64,000 nucleotides of DNA from positions 20,618 through 84,617 of the forward strand of contig DVIV01000045.1 in assembly GCA_018710985.1 (NCBI GenBank), in the 5' to 3' direction. The notes under the pieces are model-generated. The model was not told the origin of the DNA and did no database searches. It was given only the letters and a program-made list of their open reading frames with translations. The DNA is from Candidatus Limiplasma pullicola (GTDB lineage Bacteria > Bacillota > Clostridia > Christensenellales > Aristaeellaceae). This document shows, piece by piece, positions 1 through 8,525 of the stretch (its first letter is position 1; every line of letters starts with the position of its first letter). The translations under genes and the position numbers were made by a program.

Positions 1-634
1 TCAGGTAGGTCCATGCATCCATGGCGTCGTTCTGCTGCGAGGGATACGCGTACTGCGGCCATAGGCGGTAATCCAGGGTGTAGACGTTGGCCCCGGCCGC
101 AAGGCCGCTGTACTTGACCGCCATCATGCGGTACAGGTCGTTGACTCCGCCGACGAACGCGCCGCCATGCAGCTGCAGCACTGCCCAGTCGCCGCCGCCC
201 GCATCGGGCGTGAGCACCTCCATGGTGCTCGCCGGAAGCTGCACGGTTTCCACCCGGTACCCCTCCGGCGGCCGCCAGACCGACAGCCCCATCATGCCGG
301 CCGCCATCTCCTCCTCGGCGGGCAGATGGGTGAACAGCCATACCGTGCCCCCGCCGATCTGCCCCGGCAGGGAGACGTCCCACCGGGGGCGGCTGAGCGA
401 AAGCCCCGCATACGCCGCCAGAAAGGCCAGCGTAAAGCACAGCGGCGCATGCCATCCGCGCCAGAAGCGGCTGCGGCGGATGACCACCAGCCCGGCAAAC
501 GCCACGACCGCGATCCCCCAGCCGAACCAGTGCGCGCGGATGGCCAGCAGGCAATAGAAAATGGGCACAAAGATGAGCAGCGTCAGAAAATAAAACCGCT
601 TGGGCACGCGCGAACGGTTGAGCTTCTCGGTCAT
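1..634 (-). CDS. Alpha/beta hydrolase (HSL/esterase-like), membrane-anchored, 3' end outside window
   Basis: The gene runs off the left edge, so at least 211 residues are visible but no stop. The N-terminus has three hydrophobic segments (about residues 13-31, 40-52 and 63-79), which anchor it in the membrane. A hydrolase domain begins near residue 120. HGGAF at 156-160 matches the oxyanion-hole HGGG-type motif of hormone-sensitive-lipase-like carboxylesterases; the serine and histidine of the triad would lie beyond the edge. The ATG at 634 overlaps the stop of the upstream YgjP-type gene by 4 bp (ATGA), so the two are translationally coupled. Substrate unknown; an acyl or acetyl ester is the family expectation. 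Confidence 0.7.
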   Translation of the reverse strand, partial: MTEKLNRSRVPKRFYFLTLLIFVPIFYCLLAIRAHWFGWGIAVVAFAGLVVIRRSRFWRGWHAPLCFTLAFLAAYAGLSLSRPRWDVSLPGQIGGGTVWLFTHLPAEEEMAAGMMGLSVWRPPEGYRVETVQLPASTMEVLTPDAGGGDWAVLQLHGGAFVGGVNDLYRMMAVKYSGLAAGANVYTLDYRLWPQYAYPSQQNDAMDAWTYL

Positions 635-1308
635 GCATCGTCCTCCCCGGGCGCGGCGAGCAGCGTGGTGACACCGGCAAATTCCCGCATGCGGACGCGC
701 AGCGCGTCCGCGTGCGGCAGCGTGGCCCGCACCAGCGCATGAAACGCGGGCGAGTGGTCAGGATGAATCCTATGCGCCAGCTCATGCACGATCACATAAT
801 CTGACAGCTCCATGGGGCAATGCATCAGCGCGGCGTTCAGGCGCAGGCGGCCGTCGGCGCTCATGCTGCCCCATCGGCGCCTTGCCGACGTATAGTGTAT
901 GCTTTGCACGCGCAGGCCCATGCGGCTTTCCCACAGATGCACGCGCGGCGTGAGCACCTCGGCGGCACGCCGTTTCCGCCAGTCGCGCAGACGGGCGAGC
1001 GCATCGCCATCGCGTGGCGCGAGCAGCCAGCCGTCAAAGTCCACGCACAGCGGCAGGCCGCAAAACGCCAGGCGCAGCTCCCCGCCCACCCAAGGCAGGC
1101 ACGCGCCGTCCCGCGGCGCAAACGGCGCGGGACGCGGGGGCGCTTCGGCCCGTTTTCGTTCAATCCACGCGCGCTTGCGCTCGATGAACGCCTCAATCTC
1201 GCCTACGGGCATATGCAGCGGCGCACGCGCAACAAGCGCACCCCCGCTTTCCACCGTCAGCGAAAGGGTGCGCCTGTCGGAGCGAACCAGCCGGTAGGGT
1301 ATCTTCAT
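631..1308 (-). CDS. YgjP-type (DUF45/M48-like) zinc metallopeptidase
   Basis: A 225-residue protein of the YgjP/SprT-like metallopeptidase group. HELAH at residues 175-179 supplies two zinc ligands and the catalytic glutamate, and H185 is a likely third ligand in the usual HPDHSPAFH context. The N-terminal half has the basic, WIERKRAE-containing segment typical of the family. I chose the ATG at 1308, preceded by GGGGGA, over an in-frame ATG at 1338 that has no Shine-Dalgarno sequence and would overlap the GNAT stop. It sits in a tight operon between the GNAT gene and the partial hydrolase. Cellular substrate is not known for this family. Confidence 0.8.
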   Translation of the reverse strand: MKIPYRLVRSDRRTLSLTVESGGALVARAPLHMPVGEIEAFIERKRAWIERKRAEAPPRPAPFAPRDGACLPWVGGELRLAFCGLPLCVDFDGWLLAPRDGDALARLRDWRKRRAAEVLTPRVHLWESRMGLRVQSIHYTSARRRWGSMSADGRLRLNAALMHCPMELSDYVIVHELAHRIHPDHSPAFHALVRATLPHADALRVRMREFAGVTTLLAAPGEDDA

Positions 1309-1330
1309 GCATCGATCCCCCAGGGCAGCG

Positions 1331-2134
1331 TCAGTCATAGTTCATGCCGGGATAATAGCAGGCCGTGCGCACAAAGGTGGCGGCGCAGCTGGCGGCCAGC
1401 AGCCGCTGCTGCTCGTTGCGGCGGATCACGTCCGCCTCGACGTGGTTGACGCCCTTTTCCGCCAGAATCTTCATGCCTGCCGCGATCAGCGACTTCGCCA
1501 GCCCCAGCCGGCGGTAGTTGGGCGTCACGTACAGGCCGATCAGCTTGGCTGCCTGCCCGTCGCCGGTGAAGGCGATCTCGCCCACCACCTCGGGCCCGCG
1601 GCTCATGTACAGCGCCATGAAGTGCGGAAAGCTCATGTACCGCTGCAGCATCGCCGGGGACCACGCGTCCAGCCGGTACGTGTTCATGCGCATGAGGAAC
1701 GCCTGCATCTCCGCCGGGTCGCTCATGGGCACATAGCCCATGTCATAGCCCATGGGCGCGGCGGGACGCGCGTTGGGCACGCCCAGCGCCACCACGTCCA
1801 GCGCGTCGTTGGCGTCGAAGCCGCTTTCCATATAAAAGGCCATCATGGGCGTATCCTGCGGGCTGACCTGGGCAAACAGCCTGGCCGGCCACTGCGGGGT
1901 CTGCTCGCGCAGCTGCTGCGCGCGCGCCAGCAGCGCCCCCATGAGCATATCCCGCCCCGGCCCCTTGGAACGAATGCTCATGAACAGGTTGATGGGCCGT
2001 TCGGGGAACAGGTAGGGATGATAGGTCGGAATCAAAAACCCATCCGCGACGGTCATATTCGCGCTGTCGGCCACATAAAAGGTGTTCTCCGGCGGCAGAC
2101 CGTTCACGCTTTGCGGAGGGTGAAACACGTGCAT
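1331..2134 (-). CDS. GNAT-family N-acetyltransferase
   Basis: A 267-residue protein. The C-terminal ~120 residues have a GNAT acetyl-CoA fold: EIAFTGDGQAAKLIGLYV (motif D/A strand) followed by TPNYRRLGLAKSLI, which fits the Q/RxxGxG/A pyrophosphate-binding loop. The N-terminal half may be a degenerate second GNAT domain. It is the first gene of a three-gene minus-strand operon, with a sigma-A promoter at 2194-2222. Acceptor substrate unknown. A longer overlapping frame (2104-2295) is rejected because the promoter lies inside it. Confidence 0.72.
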   Translation of the reverse strand: MHVFHPPQSVNGLPPENTFYVADSANMTVADGFLIPTYHPYLFPERPINLFMSIRSKGPGRDMLMGALLARAQQLREQTPQWPARLFAQVSPQDTPMMAFYMESGFDANDALDVVALGVPNARPAAPMGYDMGYVPMSDPAEMQAFLMRMNTYRLDAWSPAMLQRYMSFPHFMALYMSRGPEVVGEIAFTGDGQAAKLIGLYVTPNYRRLGLAKSLIAAGMKILAEKGVNHVEADVIRRNEQQRLLAASCAATFVRTACYYPGMNYD

Positions 2135-2193
2135 GAGGTTCGCTCATCCTTTCCGAACGGCCGCAGGGGCAGTTCCTTTCCATAGTATGCTTT

Positions 2194-2222
2194 ATTGTAC
2201 CCCAATTCGTCAAGATATGCAA
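2194..2222 (-). promoter_or_regulatory. Sigma-A promoter for the GNAT-ygjP-hydrolase operon
   Basis: On the minus strand, TTGCAT (2217-2222) is separated by exactly 17 bp from TACAAT (2194-2199). This leaves a leader of about 55 nt before the GNAT ATG. The element pair has the same architecture as the tat promoter on the other strand. Confidence 0.6.
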
Positions 2223-2288
2223 GGGCGGCCGCCGGGACATTCCCCCGCATTTTCAGGCACAGGTAAAAAATCGCTATTTTGTATTCTA

Positions 2289-2317
2289 TTGACAAAGCGA
2301 AAGATTAATGATAGAAA
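2289..2317 (+). promoter_or_regulatory. Putative promoter for the surface-anchored protein gene
   Basis: TTGACA at 2289-2294 is followed after 17 bp by TAGAAA (2312-2317), a 4/6 match to TATAAT. The region 2223-2459 between the divergent genes is A+T-rich and holds no convincing gene; the leader to the ATG at 2460 would be about 135 nt, with AAAGGGG just upstream of the start. Confidence 0.45.
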
Positions 2318-2459
2318 TGATGTATTATATTTTTATAACATGGGTGGTGAATTGAGGAAAGGTCACTATTGCGGGAATTATGTGTGAATACTTTTCAATT
2401 TTCTGTCATAGTATTATGCCGCCTCCTGTCCACTGTCCAAATTTGAAAGGGGTAAAGAT

Positions 2460-3086
2460 ATGAAAGCAAGTATATCATGCAAATTTTTCTGTCTTCTGCT
2501 GACAGTAGTGATGGTATGCACACTACTGCCAATCACTGCGCTGGCGGCTGGACCAAGCGGCAGCATCGAGCGCGTCGGCATCACTCATGATAACGGTGTC
2601 CTGAAGAACGCTGTGTCTGTTGATCTGAAGAATGTTAACTTTGAGTCCAGCGTACAGGTGCAGCTGTACAGGGACGAGACTCTGCTGACCACTGCTACGT
2701 TGAATACTGATAAGCTGGGAGCTGGTTCGTATTCTTACCTGACCTGCTGCATCGCAACCGAGACTGCTGACGAGTACTGGGCACTGACCCCCTGGACTCC
2801 CAAAGATGATGTTGTCCCCAATAAAGTCGTGCTGTTTGTGGATGGCAGCAAAATGGACACTATGGAATTCACTCTGGATGCTGCAGAGTGGAAAGCCCTG
2901 CCCGGCACGGTGCTCCCCTCCAGCAACGTGACCAACGGCACCGCCAGCAATAATGACAAGCTGGACAATGTCCCCCAGACCGGCGACACAAGCAACCTTG
3001 CTTTGTGGATTGCCATGTTGTTCGTCAGCGGCGGTGCAGCCATTGGCACAACGGTTGTAAGCAGGAAGAAAAAGTACAACAGATAA
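2460..3086 (+). CDS. Secreted cell-wall-anchored protein with VPQTG-type sorting signal
   Basis: A 208-residue protein of unknown function. It has a classical Sec signal peptide (KCKFF-like basic start, hydrophobic core, ALAAG cleavage region about residues 25-30). The C-terminus has the full sortase layout: VPQTGD at about residue 171, then a hydrophobic helix, then RKKKYNR. VPQTG differs from canonical LPXTG, and no sortase gene is in the window. The middle is a beta-rich domain of about 130 residues without a recognised fold, followed by a Ser/Asn/Thr linker. Base composition is lower in G+C than the flanking genes, which may indicate acquisition or relaxed surface-protein evolution. It stands alone with its own promoter and terminator. 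Confidence 0.75.
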   Translation: MKASISCKFFCLLLTVVMVCTLLPITALAAGPSGSIERVGITHDNGVLKNAVSVDLKNVNFESSVQVQLYRDETLLTTATLNTDKLGAGSYSYLTCCIATETADEYWALTPWTPKDDVVPNKVVLFVDGSKMDTMEFTLDAAEWKALPGTVLPSSNVTNGTASNNDKLDNVPQTGDTSNLALWIAMLFVSGGAAIGTTVVSRKKKYNR

Positions 3087-3124
3087 TTGAATAGCGTTCC
3101 CTTGCTCCATCTTCCGAGCAAGAC

Positions 3125-3154
3125 AAAAGCGTCGTAGTAATACGGCGCTTTTTT
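3125..3154 (+). terminator. Intrinsic terminator after the surface-protein gene
   Basis: AAAAGCG and CGCTTTT arms, with an inner GTA/TAC pair, form a hairpin followed by a run of six T residues, 39 nt after the stop codon. Confidence 0.75.
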
Positions 3155-3240
3155 GTTACCCGGAAGCGACAAACAGCGGCTTTTGAACGGTTGGTGGTAA
3201 AGAATACCGACCCAAAAACAAAGCCGCTCATATCGAAAGA

Positions 3241-3293
3241 AAACGCCCAAAATCGCCCCGAAACCATACAGCGGGGTCAGGTTTTGGGCGTTT
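3241..3293. repeat. Long imperfect inverted repeat upstream of tat
   Basis: The arms AAACGCCCAAAA (3241-3252) and TTTTGGGCGTTT (3282-3293) are perfect complements. A second pair, CCCCG/CGGGG (3256-3260 and 3272-3276), is nested inside. There is no T-tract on the plus side, so it is a weak terminator candidate. It lies 20 bp upstream of the tat -35 element. The rest of 3155-3382 holds nothing coding that I can support. Confidence 0.6.
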
Positions 3294-3314
3294 CTGCTGC
3301 GGCATGCCGCAAGG

Positions 3315-3343
3315 TTGCATTTCCGGTCGAAGTTTGTTACAAT
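3315..3343 (+). promoter_or_regulatory. Sigma-A promoter of the tat operon
   Basis: TTGCAT at 3315-3320, 17-bp spacer, TACAAT at 3338-3343. Transcription would start near 3350, giving a ~33-nt leader that contains GGAGGAT before the tatB ATG. Confidence 0.65.
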
Positions 3344-3382
3344 ACAAATCAGTCGTCATCAATCGCGGAGGATAGCGTTGCC

Positions 3383-3712
3383 ATGTTCAACATCGGTTTT
3401 TCCGAACTGATTCTGATCCTGCTGGTCGCGTTCGTCATCGTAGGGCCAAAGGACCTGCCCAAGGTGGCGCGCGCGCTGGGCCGGGGCGTAAGAAACCTGA
3501 AGCGCTGGATTGATGAATTCAAGGAAGAGACCGGTCTGGACGAAGCCATCGACGAGTTCAACAAGACCTCGCGCGACCTGGAGCGCACCTTCAAGGAAGC
3601 CGACCCGCGGCAAGACCTGAAAAAAGCGCGCGACGACGTGAAATCCGCGCTGGACGACGCGTCCAAAGCCGCGGAGAAAGCCTTGAAAGATCAACCCCAA
3701 CAGGAGGAATAG
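3383..3712 (+). CDS. tatB: Twin-arginine translocase subunit, TatB/TatA family
   Basis: A 109-residue protein starting MFNIGFSELILIL, the N-terminal signature of TatB. It has one membrane helix (about residues 5-20), the GPKDLP hinge, an amphipathic helix, and a long charged C-terminal helix rich in Lys, Asp and Glu ending in QPQQEE. In the Tat system TatB-type subunits join TatC in signal-peptide recognition and TatA-type subunits form the translocation assembly. The start at 3383 is chosen for its SD (GGAGGAT at 3367-3373) and because homology begins there; the frame is open further upstream without support. It is the first gene of tatB-tatA-tatC, with 3 nt before the next ATG. Confidence 0.88.
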   Translation: MFNIGFSELILILLVAFVIVGPKDLPKVARALGRGVRNLKRWIDEFKEETGLDEAIDEFNKTSRDLERTFKEADPRQDLKKARDDVKSALDDASKAAEKALKDQPQQEE

Positions 3713-3715
3713 CTT

Positions 3716-3898
3716 ATGCGCATCGGTATCACGGAAATTCTGGTCATTCTGGTCATCGTGCTGGTGGTGTTCGGCGGCGGCAAGCTGGCGGGCGTAGGCA
3801 AGGCGCTGGGCCAGAGCATCCGCGATTTCAAGAAGGAAGTCAAGGCTGACGACGAGCCCGCCAAGAAAGAGGAGGACAAGGGCGGGGACGCCAAATAA
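3716..3898 (+). CDS. tatA: Twin-arginine translocase subunit TatA
   Basis: A 60-residue protein with an N-terminal membrane helix (ITEILVILVIVLVVFG) and the FGGGKLAGVGKALG amphipathic stretch. It corresponds to the usual FGPKKLPELGKALG of TatA, but lacks the hinge proline. A highly charged tail (KKEVKADDE, then KK/EE/DK clusters) follows. It would supply the oligomeric pore-forming component beside TatC. It lies 3 nt after tatB and 6 nt before tatC, and AGGAGG in the tatB end serves as its SD. Confidence 0.9.
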   Translation: MRIGITEILVILVIVLVVFGGGKLAGVGKALGQSIRDFKKEVKADDEPAKKEEDKGGDAK

Positions 3899-3904
3899 GC
3901 CTCT

Positions 3905-4636
3905 ATGAGCACAGATCAAAAGCAGGCCCTGTCGGCCCATCTCAAAGCCATCCGGCGCATGCTGATCATCTCCGTGGCGGCGGTGGCGGTGCTGTTTGTG
4001 TTGTTTTTCTACCTGCTGTGCGGGCCGCTGGTGGATTTCGTGCTGGCGCCGGTGCGGGCGCGCGGCATTGAGGTCATCACCACCAGCGTATCCGAAGCCC
4101 TGATGATGCAGTTCAAGGTCTGCCTGATCGCGGCGGTCATCGCGGGCATGCCGGTGATCATCTGGCAGATCTGGGTGTTCGTTTCCCCCGCGCTCTACCC
4201 GCAGGAGAAGCGGTTGTTCGCCACGCTGTTCTTCGTGGCATTACTGCTGTTTGTGGGCGGCGTGGTATTCTGCTACTGCCTGGTGTTCCCCATGGCCATC
4301 GACCTGTTCTGGTCCGCGGCGGACGGGGTGGCCTCTACGCTGTGGTCGGTCAAGGAATACTTCAATTTCGTTCTGTCCTTCGTGCTGCCCTTCGGGCTGA
4401 TGTTCGAGCTGCCCGTGGTCGTCTACATGCTGGCGCGGCGCGGCCTGGTAACCTATCAGAAGCTGGCCCACTCGCGCAAGTACGTGATTCTGGTCATCGC
4501 CATCATCGCCGCCATCCTGACCCCGCCGGATGCGGTCAGCCAGTGCATGCTGGCCATCCCGATGATTCTGCTCTATGAGGTCGCCGCGCAGCTGGCACGT
4601 CTGGTCAAGCCCAAAAAACCGGCCGAAGCGCAATAA
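3905..4636 (+). CDS. tatC: Twin-arginine translocase subunit TatC
   Basis: A 243-residue protein with six predicted membrane helices. Conserved TatC features are visible: FVSPALYPQEKR after helix 2, the FFN/EYFNFV segment before helix 4, and LTPPDAVSQ before the last helix. The N-terminal HLKAIRR replaces the more usual HLxELRxR. TatC is the twin-arginine signal receptor. It completes a three-gene operon and ends at a bidirectional terminator. The only Tat substrate gene visible in the window lies immediately downstream in convergent orientation. Confidence 0.93.
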   Translation: MSTDQKQALSAHLKAIRRMLIISVAAVAVLFVLFFYLLCGPLVDFVLAPVRARGIEVITTSVSEALMMQFKVCLIAAVIAGMPVIIWQIWVFVSPALYPQEKRLFATLFFVALLLFVGGVVFCYCLVFPMAIDLFWSAADGVASTLWSVKEYFNFVLSFVLPFGLMFELPVVVYMLARRGLVTYQKLAHSRKYVILVIAIIAAILTPPDAVSQCMLAIPMILLYEVAAQLARLVKPKKPAEAQ

Positions 4637-4641
4637 AAAAA

Positions 4642-4679
4642 CCGCCGCGTTTCCATCACGGAAGCGCGGCGGCTTCTTG
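4642..4679. terminator. Bidirectional terminator between tatC and the Tat-exported flavoprotein
   Basis: CCGCCGCG-t-TTCC-loop-GGAA-g-CGCGGCGG hairpin at 4642-4672. On the minus strand it is followed by seven T residues, on the plus strand by CTTCTTG, so it probably works best for the minus-strand gene. Confidence 0.8.
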
Positions 4680-4686
4680 CTTTGTA

Positions 4687-5634
4687 TTACTTCACCTGGG
4701 ACAGCGCGTCGTTGACGGCCGCGATCAGGGCCTCGGAGGTCTTGGTCGCGCCGGTGACCGCGTCCACGCTGGTGGACTGGGCCGCGATGATGGCTTCGGG
4801 GATCTGCGCAAAAGCGGGATCGGCGATGCCGGCGGTCTCGTTGTGGCTGAGGACCTCGATCTTGGCGATCTTGTCGCCGTCCATGGTCACCTTCACCTTG
4901 ATTTCGCCGCCGATTTCACTGGTGCCCACGCCGATGTACTCGTTCTCGCCCAAAGTCTCCTCTTCCTCGGCGGGCGCTTCCTCCACAACGGGAGCAGCCT
5001 CGAAGCCGAAGTGGATGTTGAGCAGCTCGATGGTCTTGACGGCCACCTCGGCGCTCAGGCCGGCGCAGCGGGCCAGACGGCCGGGATCGCTCATGGCATA
5101 GCCGGTGGCTTCCATGTACGCGCCCACGGAATCAGCGCACAGCACGGAATTGGCCACCGTGGTGACGGACTCCATCTCCGGCTGATAGGAGGGGAAGGGC
5201 TCGACCTTGTACCACTCATAGAGCTGGTCGCGCAGGGCGCGGGCATCCTCGGCCTCGCAGAACAGGCCGATTACCGCGCAGGCGCCGCCCAGCGAGCCGC
5301 ACAGGGAGGCCACGCCGTAGCCGGCCGCGCCGTTGGCGAACATCTTGCCGTTGAGCACGTTATAGGGCGCGCCATAGGCCTCGCCCATGGTTTCCATGAT
5401 GCCGGCGAACACGGCAGCGCAGCAGCCGCCATGGGAGTAGAAGCAGTCGTAGGTGTGCTTGAGCACGGCATCCTTGTCCACCTGCTGGTAGGTCCAGGGA
5501 TAGGCGGGAGCCGACGCGGTCTCAGCCAGCGCGGGCTTGAGCACGGACGGGATGGCGGTCAGCGCGGCAGCGCCCAGCACGCCCTTGCCCGCGGCGCGCA
5601 GAAATTCACGGCGAGTCTGTTCAATGGGTTTCAT
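4687..5634 (-). CDS. Tat-exported redox protein: C_GCAxxG_C_C domain plus FMN-binding domain
   Basis: A 315-residue protein. The N-terminus QTRREFLRAAG followed by GVLGAAALTA and an Ala-rich cleavage region is a clear twin-arginine signal. Residues ~60-210 hold the spaced cysteines (GGCCAAVFAG, SLCGSLGGACAV) of the C_GCAxxG_C_C putative redox family. After an acidic linker, the last ~80 residues form an FMN-binding (FMN_bind) domain ending in DAVTGATKTS, which fits the Dx(S/T)GAT(S/T) site flavinylated covalently by ApbE. It would be an extracytoplasmic electron carrier; the electron donor is not in the window. ATG 5634 has AAGGAGG upstream; an upstream in-frame extension would sit before that SD. 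Confidence 0.85.
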   Translation of the reverse strand: MKPIEQTRREFLRAAGKGVLGAAALTAIPSVLKPALAETASAPAYPWTYQQVDKDAVLKHTYDCFYSHGGCCAAVFAGIMETMGEAYGAPYNVLNGKMFANGAAGYGVASLCGSLGGACAVIGLFCEAEDARALRDQLYEWYKVEPFPSYQPEMESVTTVANSVLCADSVGAYMEATGYAMSDPGRLARCAGLSAEVAVKTIELLNIHFGFEAAPVVEEAPAEEEETLGENEYIGVGTSEIGGEIKVKVTMDGDKIAKIEVLSHNETAGIADPAFAQIPEAIIAAQSTSVDAVTGATKTSEALIAAVNDALSQVK

Positions 5635-5696
5635 GCGGAAAAAACCTCCTTGCTGTATTGGGACAACGTCCCCCTCATACTTGTCCAACTGGTGTA

Positions 5697-5725
5697 ACTA
5701 TACCGCATTCCACAAAGATTGTCAA
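5697..5725 (-). promoter_or_regulatory. Sigma-A promoter for the exported flavoprotein gene
   Basis: TTGACA (5720-5725 on the complement), 17 bp, TATAGT (5697-5702). The -35 element overlaps the last bases of the upstream glycosyltransferase gene. The leader contains GGACAA and TTGTCC in inverted orientation (5661-5686), a possible operator or 5' hairpin. Confidence 0.7.
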
Positions 5726-7248
5726 CCTAATAACGCAGCCAGGGCGTCCAACAGGCCGGGGTAAAACCATCCGGCATAAATTCCCACGCTCATCATGGCA
5801 AACAGGCCCGTCAGGCCCACCAGCCAGCCCGACCACCGCGCGCGGTCCCGCCAGTTGGCCGCGCCCAGTGCGGCGAAAAGCAGCGCCGGCATTACATAGC
5901 GGAAGTTGAAGGTGCACACATAGGGATAGTCCAGACAGAATTTGATGTAATAGGCCGCCAGCACCACGGCATACATGCCCAGGAATCCGGCCGAAAGCCC
6001 AGACAGCCCGGCGGGCCGCTTCACCAGCCCATAGACGAACAGAATCAGCTCCACCGCCAGCAGCACCACAAACAGCACCATCAGCAGGTAAGCCACGTTC
6101 CACATGGTCGTGCCGTTGTTAAACAGCGTCAGTTCATCGAACACAGCCGTTTTGAAGGTCTGCATCCACACATTGTGGTCCGTTTTGCGCACGCCGGTAA
6201 AAAACAGCTCGTTCCGGGCAAACCAGTCCGGGATGCCGAAGCGCTTCCAAAGGGACAAATTCCCCACGTTCAGGGTTTCCGGGGACAGACGCACATAATT
6301 GAGCGGCACGTCGAACGCCAGCAGATGGTACAGCGGCCAGGCTACCGCCAGCGGCACGCTCGCCAACAAGAACGCCGCGAACTGTCCCACATAACGCTTC
6401 CAGCGCTTCAGGTCCCGGAAGAACGCCACGATGAATACCATTGCCACGCAGGGAATCAGCAATCCGACGGACAGTTTGACCGCCATGCCCGCGCCCATCG
6501 AAAGGGCGATTCCCAGTATATCGCGCATGCGGCGTGTACGTTCCCACCGCACGGTAAAGAGAATGCAGACCAGAATGCAGAGGATGGAGAGGATATCGTT
6601 GTTGAGCGTCGCGCCGAAGATCCACAGCGACGGCTGAAACGCCATGATCAGCGCGCCCACATGCACGCCCCGCTCCCTGATGCCCAGAAAGCGCATCAGG
6701 TCCACCGCCACCAGCGGGCAGGCGGAGGCGGACAGAAGCGTAACCACCTGCAGGTTCTCCAGCGCCACGGCCTGGGAAACCCCCAACCACAGGTTCAGCC
6801 GCATGAACGCCGCCTGAATCAGGTGGTAGAGGGGCGGATTGTACAGAATGCTGTATCCGTTTTCGAGCGGATTCATGGTGGGCAAAGCCCCGTTTTCCAC
6901 AATCCAGGCGATATAGCCCAGGTGGCCGTCCGGGTTGGTCTCCCCGCCCAGGTTCGCGTCGTATGCGGCCAGATCATGCCAGCTGAAATCATACGCCAGC
7001 TGGAGGATGAAGCACAGGCTCACCAGGAAGCCACCCGCCAGGATCAGCGAGGTGAGCGCCCGGTCTGTCCAGCGTCCGCCCGTGCGCAGCCATACGGCCA
7101 GCGCCAGCCACACGAGCGGCAACGCCGCGCAGGCGATGTCTGCCCCCTGCTCTCCCACAAAGGCAGTCAGCGTGTTGAGCACCCATGCGCCCAGCCCTGC
7201 CAAAAACAGCGCGGCATATTTCCGTCCTTCTCCGGTGGCAGCCGTCAT
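5722..7248 (-). CDS. Polytopic membrane glycosyltransferase (GT39/ArnT-like)
   Basis: A 508-residue protein with about a dozen membrane helices. Its first external loop reads NPDGHLGYIAWIVENG and then YNPPLYH, the acidic and aromatic pattern typical of lipid-phosphate-sugar-dependent glycosyltransferases (GT-C fold, GT39/ArnT group). Such enzymes move a sugar from a polyprenyl-phosphate donor onto a protein or envelope glycan outside the membrane. Start at ATG 7248 is set by AAGGAGG 6-7 nt upstream. It follows recA in the rimO operon, separated by a terminator, so it may be expressed weakly by read-through. Acceptor unknown. Confidence 0.75.
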   Translation of the reverse strand: MTAATGEGRKYAALFLAGLGAWVLNTLTAFVGEQGADIACAALPLVWLALAVWLRTGGRWTDRALTSLILAGGFLVSLCFILQLAYDFSWHDLAAYDANLGGETNPDGHLGYIAWIVENGALPTMNPLENGYSILYNPPLYHLIQAAFMRLNLWLGVSQAVALENLQVVTLLSASACPLVAVDLMRFLGIRERGVHVGALIMAFQPSLWIFGATLNNDILSILCILVCILFTVRWERTRRMRDILGIALSMGAGMAVKLSVGLLIPCVAMVFIVAFFRDLKRWKRYVGQFAAFLLASVPLAVAWPLYHLLAFDVPLNYVRLSPETLNVGNLSLWKRFGIPDWFARNELFFTGVRKTDHNVWMQTFKTAVFDELTLFNNGTTMWNVAYLLMVLFVVLLAVELILFVYGLVKRPAGLSGLSAGFLGMYAVVLAAYYIKFCLDYPYVCTFNFRYVMPALLFAALGAANWRDRARWSGWLVGLTGLFAMMSVGIYAGWFYPGLLDALAALLG

Positions 7249-7296
7249 GGCCCGTCCTCCTTTCGAGCGGCCCGAAACCATCGGGTCCCCCCATGC

Positions 7297-7333
7297 ACAA
7301 AGCCCCGAGCGCGCCTGCGTGCCGGGGCCTTGC
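7297..7333 (-). terminator. Intrinsic terminator after recA
   Basis: On the minus strand, AAGGCCCCG, a 15-nt loop and CGGGGCTTTG form a hairpin about 15 nt after the recA stop. The T-tract is short, so partial read-through into the glycosyltransferase gene is likely. Confidence 0.6.
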
Positions 7334-7347
7334 GCGCGCATCGCGCG

Positions 7348-8475
<1,128 letters not shown>

Positions 8476-8525
8476 CTTTCCATAAACCCCTCTTTCGTCC
8501 TGCTTTCCAAATCGGGCGATTTTTC

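Noticed and set aside
2104..2295. Small 63-residue gene on the minus strand upstream of the GNAT gene
   Set aside because: It overlaps the GNAT start and contains that gene's promoter; no SD or homology.
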